This document shows, piece by piece, positions 38,575 to 47,453 of a stretch of DNA of 64,000 nt (position 1 is the stretch's first letter; the number at the start of each line of letters is the position of its first letter). Source of the DNA: Burkholderia sp. PAMC 26561 (GTDB lineage: Bacteria; Pseudomonadota; Gammaproteobacteria; Burkholderiales; Burkholderiaceae); the NCBI RefSeq assembly GCF_001557535.2, contig NZ_CP014315.1, positions 1,178,001 through 1,242,000 of the forward strand, in the 5' to 3' direction. The position numbers and the translations under genes were made by a program. Under the pieces are notes generated by a model. That model was given only the letters and a program-made list of their open reading frames with translations. It was not told the DNA's origin and made no database searches.

Positions 38575-39615
38575 TCATTGCATGAATTTCAGCCAGCGCG
38601 CCTTCGCCTGGATGCCCGGCTCCGAGGCCCACCATTCTTCCGACATCAGCGCCTGCTTCGCTGCGTTCTCGGGCGAGCTGGGCAGTTCGGCCGCACGCTT
38701 CGCGGTGATCTTGCCGGTCTTGAACGCAGCCGGATTGCCCGGACCATAGTCGATATACAAGGGCAGGTTGGCCTGCAGGTCCGGGGACATGGCGGTGTTC
38801 AAAAACTGGATCGCGGTCGGCAAATTCGGCGCGTTCTTGAGGATGCACAACTGCGTGTTCTGCAGGATGCCGTCGTTATACGTGAAGGCGACATCGGGAT
38901 TGTCCTTTTGCACGGCGCTTGCGCGACCGTTCCAGATCATTTCCATATCGACTTCGCCGTCGTGCAGCAACTGCGCCGACTGGCCGCCGGACGTCCACCA
39001 GACCGTTATGTCCGGCTTGATCTGATCGAGCTTCTTGAACGCGCGGTCCACGTCGAGCGGATAAAGCTTGTTGCGCGGGACGCCGTCGGCGAGCAGTGCC
39101 GCCTCGAGAACGGTTTGCGGATCATTGCGCAATGCGCGCGTGCCGGGGAACGCCTTCACATTCCAGAAATCCGCCCAGCTCTGCGGGACCTTCTTCAGTG
39201 ACTTCTTGTTGTAGCCGATCACCGTCGAATAAAACTCGTAGGCAACAGAATAGGGCGTGCGGTATTGCTCGGGCATGGCAGCGGCGTTCGGGATCTTCGA
39301 GAAGTCGAGCTTCTCCAGAAGACCTTCTCGGCCGCCGCGCAGACAGTTCGCGGTGGGGGTATCGATCACGTCCCAGATCGGCTTGCCGGTTGCGCCCTGG
39401 GCTTTGACCGCCGGCCATGCGTCGGGGATGCTGTCCTGGTTCACTGTGATGCCGAGCAGCTTCGCGGCAGGGTCGAGAATCGCCTTGGTCTGCGCTTCCT
39501 GGTAGCTGCCGCCCTGCGAGACAAATGTGATCTGACCGGCGGCAAGTGCCGGGACGCTGGAGGCGAGAAATATCGACAGAAACAATGCGACGGGGCGTAG
39601 CGGCAGATTTTTCAT
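38575..39615 (-). CDS. Spermidine/putrescine-type ABC transporter solute-binding protein
   Basis: A 346-residue periplasmic protein. The signal peptide is LRPVALFLSIFLASSVPALA, with cleavage before AGQITFVS. The mature part has the PotD/extracellular-binding family 8 pattern: YQEAQTKAILDPAAKLLGIT, WDVIDTPTANCLRGGREGLL and later KPDITVWWTSGGQSAQLLHD. The start 39615 is preferred over one 7 codons upstream because it opens the signal peptide. It is encoded opposite to its likely permeases (33668-35364), so it has its own promoter in the 312-base region upstream, perhaps to allow a higher expression level. Confidence 0.92.
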   Translation of the reverse strand: MKNLPLRPVALFLSIFLASSVPALAAGQITFVSQGGSYQEAQTKAILDPAAKLLGITVNQDSIPDAWPAVKAQGATGKPIWDVIDTPTANCLRGGREGLLEKLDFSKIPNAAAMPEQYRTPYSVAYEFYSTVIGYNKKSLKKVPQSWADFWNVKAFPGTRALRNDPQTVLEAALLADGVPRNKLYPLDVDRAFKKLDQIKPDITVWWTSGGQSAQLLHDGEVDMEMIWNGRASAVQKDNPDVAFTYNDGILQNTQLCILKNAPNLPTAIQFLNTAMSPDLQANLPLYIDYGPGNPAAFKTGKITAKRAAELPSSPENAAKQALMSEEWWASEPGIQAKARWLKFMQ

Positions 39616-39927
39616 CGACGTCGGTCCTGGGGTCATTGGAAGGGCAGTTGCGCGGAGTGTTCGATGTAATGATCAAGCGTGACACGGTGGCCGGACTCTA
39701 GTCGGCAGGTCCTGCCCGCGCTGAGGAAAAATATAGGGCGCCGTTATGGGCGTGGCAACGCCGGAATTGTTTGAGGGGCTATTACATGAGGTTATGAAGG
39801 CGGCTTTGTTTGTGACGTGGGAAGGGTCAAGGCTGGTCGCCGCTCAGTCAGCGCAAAAGCGGTGAGCGGACGCTCGGCGGCCATTTTGAGAGATTCGACT
39901 GCCAGGACCCGCGTAAGCCAGCGGCCA
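39616..39927. promoter_or_regulatory. Promoter-bearing gap before the binding-protein gene
   Basis: About 310 bases with no supported gene. Both flanking genes are on the minus strand, so the region holds the 3' untranslated end of argC and the promoter of the binding-protein gene. No strong terminator hairpin or consensus promoter was recognised. Confidence 0.4.
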
Positions 39928-40857
39928 CTATTGCTGCGTGAGCATCAGGTTCAGGTTCTGAACCGCAGCGCCGGAGGCACCTTTGCCGAGATTATCGAAA
40001 ACCGCGGATAGCAGCACATGCCCGTGCGCCGTGTTGGAAAATACGCTCAAGCGCATGTCGTCCGTACCGTTCAGCATTTGCGGATCCAGGTGCTTCAAGG
40101 CGCTTGATTCCTGCAGCGGCAAGACATGCACGTGCGTCGCCCCGCAATAGTGGCGTGTGAGGCACGCGTGTAATGTGGCGCCGTCTACGTCGGGTGCCAG
40201 CAGCCGTACATCCAGGGGCACCGTCAGCACGATGCCCTGCCGGAACGCACCATACGCAGGGACGAAGATCGGACGCTGCGCGAGTCCGGCGTGCTGCTGG
40301 ATCTCCGGGGGGTGCTTATGCGCGAGTTCCAACCCATAGACCTGGTAAGAAGGCGCGTTGACGGCGCCCGGCCCCTCGTGCTCCTCCACGCCGGCGCGTC
40401 CACGTCCCGAGTAGCCGGACACCGCGTGAATGCAGACCGGATAGCTGTCTGGTATGAGCCCGGCCTGCAGCAGGGGACGCAGCAGGCCAATCGCACCGGT
40501 CGGATAGCAACCTGGGTTGGTGACCCGGCGTGCGTTTGCAATGCGTTCCGCCTGTCCCGCAGTCATCTCCGGAAATCCGTATGTCCAGCCCGGTTGTGTG
40601 CGGTGGGCGGAACTTGCGTCGATAACTCTGACGGCGGGATTGACAATGGCGTCCACCGCCTCGCGCGCGGCGGCATCGGGCAGGCAGAGGATAGCGATGT
40701 CGCAGGCGTTGATGGCTTCGGCGCGACGCTTCGGATCCTTGCGTTGCGCAGCGGGAAGCGTAAATAGCTTCAGGTCGCTTCGATCGCGAAGCCGTTCGTG
40801 GATCTGCAATCCGGTGGTGCCTTGGTCGCCGTCGATGAAAACGAGGGGAGAGCTCAT
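39928..40857 (-). CDS. argC: N-acetyl-gamma-glutamyl-phosphate reductase, type 2
   Basis: A 309-residue NADP-dependent reductase of arginine synthesis (N-acetylglutamyl phosphate to the semialdehyde). The start is [17 protein letters not shown], a shortened Rossmann motif typical of the type 2 (shorter) ArgC group. The catalytic Cys117 is in [15 protein letters not shown], and [19 protein letters not shown] is the substrate-binding loop with its Arg and His. It stands alone, divergent from a LysR gene with 127 bases between, not in an arg operon. The genome may well have a second ArgC elsewhere. Confidence 0.94.
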   Translation of the reverse strand: MSSPLVFIDGDQGTTGLQIHERLRDRSDLKLFTLPAAQRKDPKRRAEAINACDIAILCLPDAAAREAVDAIVNPAVRVIDASSAHRTQPGWTYGFPEMTAGQAERIANARRVTNPGCYPTGAIGLLRPLLQAGLIPDSYPVCIHAVSGYSGRGRAGVEEHEGPGAVNAPSYQVYGLELAHKHPPEIQQHAGLAQRPIFVPAYGAFRQGIVLTVPLDVRLLAPDVDGATLHACLTRHYCGATHVHVLPLQESSALKHLDPQMLNGTDDMRLSVFSNTAHGHVLLSAVFDNLGKGASGAAVQNLNLMLTQQ

Positions 40858-40928
40858 GCGCGGAATACTCCGGTGACTGGGTCATGACAAAGAAAACGAA
40901 CCCCTATCTTCTGCGCACCGCTAAAATA

Positions 40929-40946
40929 GTGAAAGTTGAATTTCAC
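40929..40946. promoter_or_regulatory. Possible LysR operator in the argC/LysR gap (site 1)
   Basis: GTGAAA-N6-TTTCAC is a perfect inverted repeat containing a T-N11-A-like core, 38 bases before the LysR start and between two divergent genes. It has the form and place of a LysR recognition site. Confidence 0.4.
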
Positions 40947-40955
40947 AACGCTGAC

Positions 40956-40972
40956 ATTCAGTTTTTCTGAAT
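40956..40972. promoter_or_regulatory. Possible LysR operator in the argC/LysR gap (site 2)
   Basis: ATTCAG-TTTTT-CTGAAT is a second perfect inverted repeat, 12 bases before the LysR start. Together with site 1, centred 27 bases away, it could form the recognition and activation pair used by LysR tetramers. A hairpin in the LysR leader is the other reading. Confidence 0.35.
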
Positions 40973-40984
40973 CAGGACCCTGAC

Positions 40985-41869
40985 ATGCGAGAGATCAGCC
41001 TGGACCGCTTGCGCACTCTGGTCGCCATTGTCGACCGTGGCTCATTCGCTCACGCGGCGCGTGCGCTGCACCTGGCGCCGCCAACGGTCAGCCTGCACAT
41101 CGCTGAACTGGAAAACCGCATCGGGGCTCCGCTCCTGTCACGCAAGCGCGGACATGTTCGACCGTCGGCAATAGGCGAGATGTTGGTCGCGCGCGCGCGT
41201 CGACTGCTGGCCGACGCGGAACAGGCGCTGGACGACGTTCACCGCCAGGTAGACGGGCTCGAAGGGCGCGTGCGGCTCGGTGCGTCGACCGGCGCAATCG
41301 CGCACCTGTTGCCGCAAGCGCTCGAGGTGCTGCGTCAGCACCATCCGGCTATAGACATTCAAGTTGCAGTGCTCACATCGCATGAAACGCTGTCCCGACT
41401 AGCGGACGGAACGCTGGATGTCGGGCTGGTTGCTCTGCCTCAACCCCCGATTGCGGGGCTCACAATAAAGCCTTGGCGTCGCGACCCCGTCATGGCCTTC
41501 GTGCCGGCACATTGGCAATGTCCGGCTCGCATCACGCCCAAGTGGCTCGCGGCTCAGCCGCTCATTCTCAACGACTCCACCACGCGTCTCTCGCGTCTGA
41601 CTGCGGGGTGGTTTGCGACCGGCGGTCACCACCCTGCGCCACGCATCCAGCTCAACTACAACGACGCAATCAAGAGCCTGGTCGCGGCGGGTTACGGGGC
41701 AGCGCTATTGCCTCATGAAGCCACTACGCCTTTGCCCGACCGGCGCATTGCCATGCATGCGCTGCGCCCTGCGTTGTGGCGTCGCCTCGGCGTTGCACAT
41801 CGTGCGGGATACGTCGAACGTTCCACGCAACACGTACTCGGTGTGTTGTGGGATCTCCGATTGGCGTAG
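40985..41869 (+). CDS. LysR-family regulator
   Basis: A 294-residue regulator. HTH: LVAIVDRGSFAHAARALHLAPPTVSLHIAELENRIG, of which FAHAARALHLAPPTVSLHIA is the core. The substrate-binding domain includes VRLGASTGAIAHLLPQALEV and LLPHEATTPLPDRRIAMHAL. It is divergent from argC, and the two inverted repeats in the gap suggest that it controls itself and possibly argC. Confidence 0.93.
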   Translation: MREISLDRLRTLVAIVDRGSFAHAARALHLAPPTVSLHIAELENRIGAPLLSRKRGHVRPSAIGEMLVARARRLLADAEQALDDVHRQVDGLEGRVRLGASTGAIAHLLPQALEVLRQHHPAIDIQVAVLTSHETLSRLADGTLDVGLVALPQPPIAGLTIKPWRRDPVMAFVPAHWQCPARITPKWLAAQPLILNDSTTRLSRLTAGWFATGGHHPAPRIQLNYNDAIKSLVAAGYGAALLPHEATTPLPDRRIAMHALRPALWRRLGVAHRAGYVERSTQHVLGVLWDLRLA

Positions 41870-42054
41870 GAAAACGCCATTTGCCGCCTAGGCACTGGTT
41901 CTCGAGCAAGCTGGACGGCAGTAAGCAAGCGACCCTTGCTTCCATACATAGCCGTGCCGCAATCGGATGCGCCGACCCGGCAGAACAAAATAGCCTCGCC
42001 ATCGGATGGCTCGCACGAAACCCGGGGGCGCCCACCCGATGGTCAACGCGACGC

Positions 42055-42807
42055 TCAGATGCCTTGGCCACCCGAGACTTCGATTCGCTGTGCATTCACC
42101 CAGCGGTTGTCGTTGTCGAGCAAGCTTGCAATCATCGGTCCCACGTCATCCGGCACGCCCACGCGGCCGAGCGCGGTCATGCCCGCGAAAAACTTATTGA
42201 ACTCCGGTGTATCGCGCACGGCACCGCCGAAGAAATCAGTTTCAATCGCACCGGGAGCGACTACGTTGACGGCAATTCTGCGCGAGCCCAATTCTCTTGC
42301 CATGTAGACAGTCAGGATTTCAACCGCGCCCTTTACAGCCGCGTAGGCGGACCAGCCGGGCGCCGAAACTCGCGTCAGTCCCGTCGAGAGGTTCACTATA
42401 CGGCCGCCGTCCGCGAGCAATGGGAGAAGCGTTTGAGTGAGAAAAAAGACGCCCTTGAAATGCACGTCGACGAGTTTATCGAACTGCGCCTCGGTGGTTT
42501 CTCCGATTGATGCGACCTCGCCATGTCCCGCGTTGTTCACCAGATGATCGAAGCTATCGCGTTGCCAGGTCCGCAGTGTTTCGCGAAGTCGATCTGCGAA
42601 ACCTGTGAAGTCTGCGACTTTTCCTGTGTCGAGCTGGAGGGCGATTGCTTTGCGACCGAGCGCGGCGATGTCTGCAACGGTGGCGTCAGCCGCTTCGCGA
42701 TTGCCGAGATACGTGAGGACGACATCACCACCTTTGCGGGCAATATTCAGCGCCGCACTGCGGCCAAGACCACGGCTGCCGCCGGTCACGAGAGATATGG
42801 TATTCAT
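42055..42807 (-). CDS. Short-chain dehydrogenase/reductase
   Basis: A 250-residue SDR. The cofactor motif is LVTGGSRGLGRSAALNIA, NNAGHG follows the central strand, and the catalytic residues are Ser in IVNLSTGLTRV, and Tyr and Lys in WSAYAAVKGAVEILT. After the second half comes NVVAPGAIETDFFGGAVRDT and the end RIEVSGGQGI. It is NAD(P)-dependent; substrate unknown. It is 174 bases from the LysR gene at 42982 and on the same strand, which may regulate it. Confidence 0.93.
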   Translation of the reverse strand: MNTISLVTGGSRGLGRSAALNIARKGGDVVLTYLGNREAADATVADIAALGRKAIALQLDTGKVADFTGFADRLRETLRTWQRDSFDHLVNNAGHGEVASIGETTEAQFDKLVDVHFKGVFFLTQTLLPLLADGGRIVNLSTGLTRVSAPGWSAYAAVKGAVEILTVYMARELGSRRIAVNVVAPGAIETDFFGGAVRDTPEFNKFFAGMTALGRVGVPDDVGPMIASLLDNDNRWVNAQRIEVSGGQGI

Positions 42808-42981
42808 TGTCGGGCCCCTGTTCGTTTGAGAATGTGAGGCTATTGTGAGCAGTGCGGCTCGTCTGCAGTAGAGAGCGCGAAAGTGTTTGATTCACAACCA
42901 AAAGTTGATGATAGTGTGAAGGGTGCGATACGAATCAGCGACGCCGCTGTACCGCACGCGGCAGGCGTGCCGCTCGCAACT

Positions 42982-43953
42982 TCAGTTTCCTGTTCTCTGG
43001 CGCTTTGCCATTGCATGTAACTCGGGAACAGGAACGCTGAATGTCTGACTGCTTTGCAGCCGCTCGACTGTAAAGTCGATGAAGCGACGTACACGGCCTG
43101 GCATATCGGCGCGCTGCGCGTAGTAGAGATACAGGCCCATACGCGCACTCGTGTAGCGGACCAGCAAGGGGACAAGCTCGCCTGAAACCAGAAACGGCGT
43201 CGCGTTGATGCTGTCGATCTGACCAATACCCATGCCTGCCAGTACGGCCTGCATCTCGGCTTCCGGGTCGCTGCAGCAGACGGCGTAGGGCATCGCTTTC
43301 GAAATGGTTTCCGAATGCACCTGAAATTCCCATGGCATTGGGTGTCCCGTGCCAGGCTGCCGGTATCCGATACACCGATGACCGGACAGATCATCAATGC
43401 GTGTCGGCGTCGGATGGTCCTTGAGATACGCAGGCGCAGCACAAACAAGCAACTGAACCGCGAAAAGGCGACGCGACACAACCTGCGCAGTAGGCGCATT
43501 GCCGGCCTTGAAGCCAAGATCGATCCGGTCGGCGACCACGTCCGTTGCGCGATCTTCAAGTACGAGATCAAAGGTGACGCCCGGGTAGATCTTGCTGAAT
43601 GCAGCAAGCAGGGGAATCAGGACTCTGCGGCCTACCGCACCGCCCGCGCTGATGCGGATAAGTCCTTCGTTTTCGTGCGCCGCGTCCTTGACCCGATCCA
43701 TCGCGGTGCGCAATCCATCCATGCTTTCGCGGACGGATTCCAGCAATCGCGATCCTTCTTCGGTAAGCGAACTTCTGCGCGTGGTCCGATGAAAGAGTCG
43801 CACGCCAAGATGTTGTTCGAGTTGCCGAACGGTTTTGCTGACAGCTTGAGGCGTCACGCCATGCGCGTGTGCGGCCTTATTAAAACTACCGCATTCGGCT
43901 GTTCGAATGAATATGGATAATGCGCGGAGTTCGTCCAATACGGGCCTCAGCAA
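42982..43953 (-). CDS. LysR-family regulator
   Basis: A regulator of about 323 residues. HTH: FIRTAECGSFNKAAHAHGVTPQAVSKTVRQLEQHLG, with FNKAAHAHGVTPQAVSKTVR as its core; then LFHRTTRRSSLTEEGSRLLE. The start is uncertain: there is no ATG, and the TTG at 43953 or the TTG six codons later (LDELRALSIF) could be used. It lies between the TpsA-like gene upstream and the SDR downstream on the same strand. Confidence 0.88.
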   Translation of the reverse strand: MLRPVLDELRALSIFIRTAECGSFNKAAHAHGVTPQAVSKTVRQLEQHLGVRLFHRTTRRSSLTEEGSRLLESVRESMDGLRTAMDRVKDAAHENEGLIRISAGGAVGRRVLIPLLAAFSKIYPGVTFDLVLEDRATDVVADRIDLGFKAGNAPTAQVVSRRLFAVQLLVCAAPAYLKDHPTPTRIDDLSGHRCIGYRQPGTGHPMPWEFQVHSETISKAMPYAVCCSDPEAEMQAVLAGMGIGQIDSINATPFLVSGELVPLLVRYTSARMGLYLYYAQRADMPGRVRRFIDFTVERLQSSQTFSVPVPELHAMAKRQRTGN

Positions 43954-44072
43954 CTTGAGCGGGAAGGCATAGCGTAAACCGGAATGTCAATGACGTCCGA
44001 GAAAGAAATTGTCGTGAAGTTTTGCCTGCCGCTCCCGCGTCGGAGCCATCGCAACGGCGCGGGGCGGTAACG

Positions 44073-46571
44073 TCATTGGCCGGTCTGCCAGCGCAGGACC
44101 AGATGCGTCGCTCCACCAGGCATCGCCCATACGCCTGCAGGACCGAAGTCATAAGACACAAATGATGCGGGCGTGCTCATCTGAGCGGTCGTGAGCCCGC
44201 TGGATGCAGGTATGGGCGTGCCATACACGGTGCCAACCGTAGCTGCCGTCGTGTCTTTGTTCCAGAATACGTCGTTTGTGATGGTGCCGAGATTCGTCCG
44301 TGCGATTCCTATAGGCTGATAGAACGGCTGGGTGACGAGGCCTGTCGCAAACGACTGGCTGATGGTCCCTTCGTTGACGACGACGAGTCCCGCGCCGCCA
44401 CATGGCGTGCCGGCGCTTCCGCGGCAGTAGCCCTGAAGCAGGGTAGGGCTTGTCGAATACGACTGCGTGATCGATCCCAGGTTGTAGCCGACAAGGCCAC
44501 CTGCGCCTTCGTTCGTATAGCCCAACGACGTTAGTGCACCAGTGGAGTACGACTGAATGATTGCGCCCACGTTTTCGCCGACGAGACCGCCGAGCATTCC
44601 GCCTGTGGTAGCGACGACCGCGCTCGACGAGCGCAGGATGGTGCCGAAATTGCCGCCCACGAGTCCGCCGGCAGTCGTTTCATCGACGTTCGTCGGTTGC
44701 GCAGGTCCCGCGTCGCCAATATTGAGGTTGCCCGATGCGCTGCCGCGGACGACCGTTCCGTAGTTGGCGCCCGCGAGCAGCCCGACATAGGCCCTCACAG
44801 AGGGACCCAGATGGCCATTGCCGTTCACGCTCAGGTCGCGCACCACCCCCTTCTCGCCAATGACGCCGAACATGCCCATTGCCCCCGGGCCGTCGCTAGC
44901 CGGGTCGCCAGCCACCAGCCGCCCAAGGGTCAGCGAACTCACCGTCTTGCTTTGCCCATCGAATTGCCCGGTAAACGGCGTGTTGATGTCGCCGAGCGGA
45001 ACGTAGGAGCCGTCGCCCGTCGCACTGGCGTCGATATCCTTTCCCAACGCGTAGTTGCCGGCCAGATCGCTGGCAACACTTCTCAGGTCGCCAAGTGAAT
45101 TGACAAGCTTGTAGGCGGTAAGCTGCGTCAACAAACCGCTGTACGGACCGGCTTTCCACGCGCTGTTGGCGAGGATGGTGCCAGGGCTGTAGCTGCCATT
45201 CATGTCATAGAACGACCTTACGAAACCAGTGCTGCTCGACCAGTCGACCATGCCCTGGTTGGCCACGCTGCCGGCGTTGTCGATGCCCGCCGCGTCCGCG
45301 CGCAAGCTCAGGTTGCCGCTGCCGGTGTTTTTAAGTGTCGTCGCCGGCGCAATTGTCACGTTGCGAAAAGCCCCGAGCGATAACGACGCTGGCCCTTGCC
45401 ACTCCAGATTCGAACCAACGGTCAGGTCGCCGCTTGCGCCATTGGTGCCGGTCGCAATGGCATCGACGGACGTTCCGGCGTTCAGGCTGCGCATGAAAGC
45501 GCCGGCCGTGGCGCTATCGACGGTGAAATTCGGCGTCGATACGTTCCAAAGTCCCGCTTGCACTGCCGCGCCGCTTTGCAAAGCGAGCGTGTTGGCGAGT
45601 GTATCCACGGTGCCGCCGCTACCATCGACGTTTGTTGCCGCTATCGTTCCCTGCTGCGTGACGTGACCATTGTCGGCAACCAGCCAGATGTGGCCGTCGC
45701 GCATCGCCGTGCCAGTCGCGCGGATACGCGAGCCACTCCCGGCAAGCGCATAGATATTGCCGTCTGCTGCTTCGAGGTTGATCTGCGCGGCCTGCGTGAT
45801 ACCGCGATCAACTACCGTGCCTTTGCTGCTGATCTGCACGAATACCTGGCGGCTGCTCGACGACTCGTACAGCACCACTTGCTTTCCCACGACGTATTCG
45901 GCCGTGCCGTTCGGTGCGCTGACCGAACCTCCGTTCACTACGGCATCGTGCGCGATAAGAAAGATATCGCCGCCACTGGAACTGATCTTGCCGAGATTCA
46001 CCACCTGCCCATTCGATGACCCCGCGAGCACGAGCGTCCCGCCATTCATGAATGCGGTATCGGACAGATCGAGTGTTGAAGCCACGAATCGACCGCCCGT
46101 GCTAATTACGCCGGTCCAACCGACCAGAATGCCTTGAGGGTTGACCAAATACACGCTGCCCGTTGCCTTCAGATTCCCGAGAATTGCCGAAGGCGAGCCG
46201 CCGGTCACCCGATTGAGTGTCGTGCCCGAGCCATTGTCAAAGGTGACCGTGTTGCCTGTGCCGATCGAGAAGCTGTGCCAATCGATCACGCCACGGGACG
46301 AGGACTGGTTGATCGTGAGCGAACCGGGGCCGCCGCTGATCGCGCCCTGGCCCTGGACAAAGCTGCCATTCTGCGGCAGCGGTCCGGCCGCGTGGGCTAC
46401 CGGCATGCACCACATCGCGATCGCGAGCGGCACCGGTAATACAAGCGTCCGCTTGAAATGCCGGGACCGATACGCGGCAAGCGGTGCGCCGGCAAACCCC
46501 AATGTGAAGGGCAGCCCCTTGCGTGATGTCAATGGCGACTCGCTTGCCAGTCTGGATGATTGACGCAACAT
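44073..46571 (-). CDS. Short TpsA-like exoprotein with haemagglutinin secretion domain and GLUG-type repeats
   Basis: An 832-residue secreted protein. After a long basic lead comes a signal peptide (LVLPVPLAIAMWCMPVAHAA), then the two-partner-secretion domain: SRGVIDWHSFSIGTGNTVTF, ATGSVYLVNPQGILVGWTGV and FVASTLDLSDTAFMNGGTLV. The middle has a beta-helix and a YALGKDIDASATGDGSY segment. Near the end are several repeats of the form G-L-V-G-x-N-x-G-x-I-x-x-S-x-S-T (GLUG motif). Start 46571 is used for its ribosome site GGGAG, with an in-frame start 57 codons upstream rejected. No TpsB transporter gene is near, so it is an orphan. At 832 residues it is short for FhaB-like proteins. Confidence 0.88.
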   Translation of the reverse strand: MLRQSSRLASESPLTSRKGLPFTLGFAGAPLAAYRSRHFKRTLVLPVPLAIAMWCMPVAHAAGPLPQNGSFVQGQGAISGGPGSLTINQSSSRGVIDWHSFSIGTGNTVTFDNGSGTTLNRVTGGSPSAILGNLKATGSVYLVNPQGILVGWTGVISTGGRFVASTLDLSDTAFMNGGTLVLAGSSNGQVVNLGKISSSGGDIFLIAHDAVVNGGSVSAPNGTAEYVVGKQVVLYESSSSRQVFVQISSKGTVVDRGITQAAQINLEAADGNIYALAGSGSRIRATGTAMRDGHIWLVADNGHVTQQGTIAATNVDGSGGTVDTLANTLALQSGAAVQAGLWNVSTPNFTVDSATAGAFMRSLNAGTSVDAIATGTNGASGDLTVGSNLEWQGPASLSLGAFRNVTIAPATTLKNTGSGNLSLRADAAGIDNAGSVANQGMVDWSSSTGFVRSFYDMNGSYSPGTILANSAWKAGPYSGLLTQLTAYKLVNSLGDLRSVASDLAGNYALGKDIDASATGDGSYVPLGDINTPFTGQFDGQSKTVSSLTLGRLVAGDPASDGPGAMGMFGVIGEKGVVRDLSVNGNGHLGPSVRAYVGLLAGANYGTVVRGSASGNLNIGDAGPAQPTNVDETTAGGLVGGNFGTILRSSSAVVATTGGMLGGLVGENVGAIIQSYSTGALTSLGYTNEGAGGLVGYNLGSITQSYSTSPTLLQGYCRGSAGTPCGGAGLVVVNEGTISQSFATGLVTQPFYQPIGIARTNLGTITNDVFWNKDTTAATVGTVYGTPIPASSGLTTAQMSTPASFVSYDFGPAGVWAMPGGATHLVLRWQTGQ

Positions 46572-46822
46572 GACCGCTCCCGAAACGTGGTTCGTGGAAA
46601 GCCGGTGCGCGGAACGCAGGTTGTTGCGACCAGTGAAGGCGTGAAAGCCGCTGTACCGCACAGTACATCTAATCATAGCAGTGCGTTCGGAAGGCAAACC
46701 GGTATTTGTGCATGCATCCGGTGCTCGCCGGCGCCTTGTCAAGCGGGCTGTGCGCCGGTCGCATGCTCAGAACACCCGCTCAACATTTCACATTCCAATT
46801 CACCGCCCGAGCGGTTCGCGCC

Positions 46823-47269
46823 TTAAGAACCAGGTGATGTTTCGATGTCCGCACTAACTGATTGCAGCCAGTCGATGAACGCCCGCATATGAATCGGTTT
46901 GTCAGCGTCATGCGAGATCAACGCGTAGTAAGTAGACCCTAACGACCGCAGTTCAGGAAACGGCGTCTGCAGCCGGCCGCTTGCACAATCGGCCTCGAGC
47001 GTTGGAAATGGTCCGATGCCGAAACCTAATGCGTCGGACACGGCTTGCAGCGTCACAAAAAAATGATCGAACCTTAACGTGCGATTGGCTCGAAGCGTGG
47101 GGCATCCCGCGGCTTCGACCCATGCTTCCCAGTCGCCCGGACGGGTTTCGCTTGTCAACCAGATTTCATTGCTCAATTGTTCAACGGTCTTGACGCCTGA
47201 TCGCAAAATCAGCGCGGGACTCGCAATGACTGTATTCGACTCCCGGAAAAGTGGCCACGTCTGATACTG
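46823..47269 (-). pseudogene. LysR-family regulator remnant (substrate-binding half only)
   Basis: About 148 residues from PLFRESNTVIASPALILRSG to the C-terminus (GFGIGPFPTLEADCASGRLQ then HMRAFIDWLQSVS) form the second half of a GcvA-type LysR regulator. The HTH and the first half are gone. The open frame ends upstream at a TAA formed by 47270-47272, the first bases of an 80-bp inverted-repeat element. No LysR N-terminus is found beyond the element, so the loss involves deletion as well as insertion. A TTG at 47206 opens a shorter frame but is not likely to make a working protein. Confidence 0.75.
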
Positions 47270-47270
47270 T

Positions 47271-47350
47271 TAAGGATTGTTGGACGCCTGCCCTACACCG
47301 CAGGCGTGTGACTACCCCGGTGCCGGCGGGCGGGCGTCCAACAATCCTTA
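47271..47350. repeat. 80-bp inverted-repeat element at the breakpoint of the LysR remnant
   Basis: TAAGGATTGTTGGACGC (47271-47287) and its exact complement GCGTCCAACAATCCTTA (47334-47350) bound an 80-bp segment. The pairing goes on beyond these 17 bases with few mismatches (about 23 of the first 26). There is no room for a transposase. It may be a MITE, a REP-like doublet or the joined ends of a deleted element. No clear target duplication is seen. It lies about 100 bases before the methyltransferase-like gene. Confidence 0.75.
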
Positions 47351-47453
47351 CCAATTCCGGCCTTCGAGATCGCGGACTGGGTCGTTGGCAACCGATCATT
47401 CCGCTCGACTTTACCTGCTACGATGACTTTGTCCATTCAAGGAGAAGCGGTCG

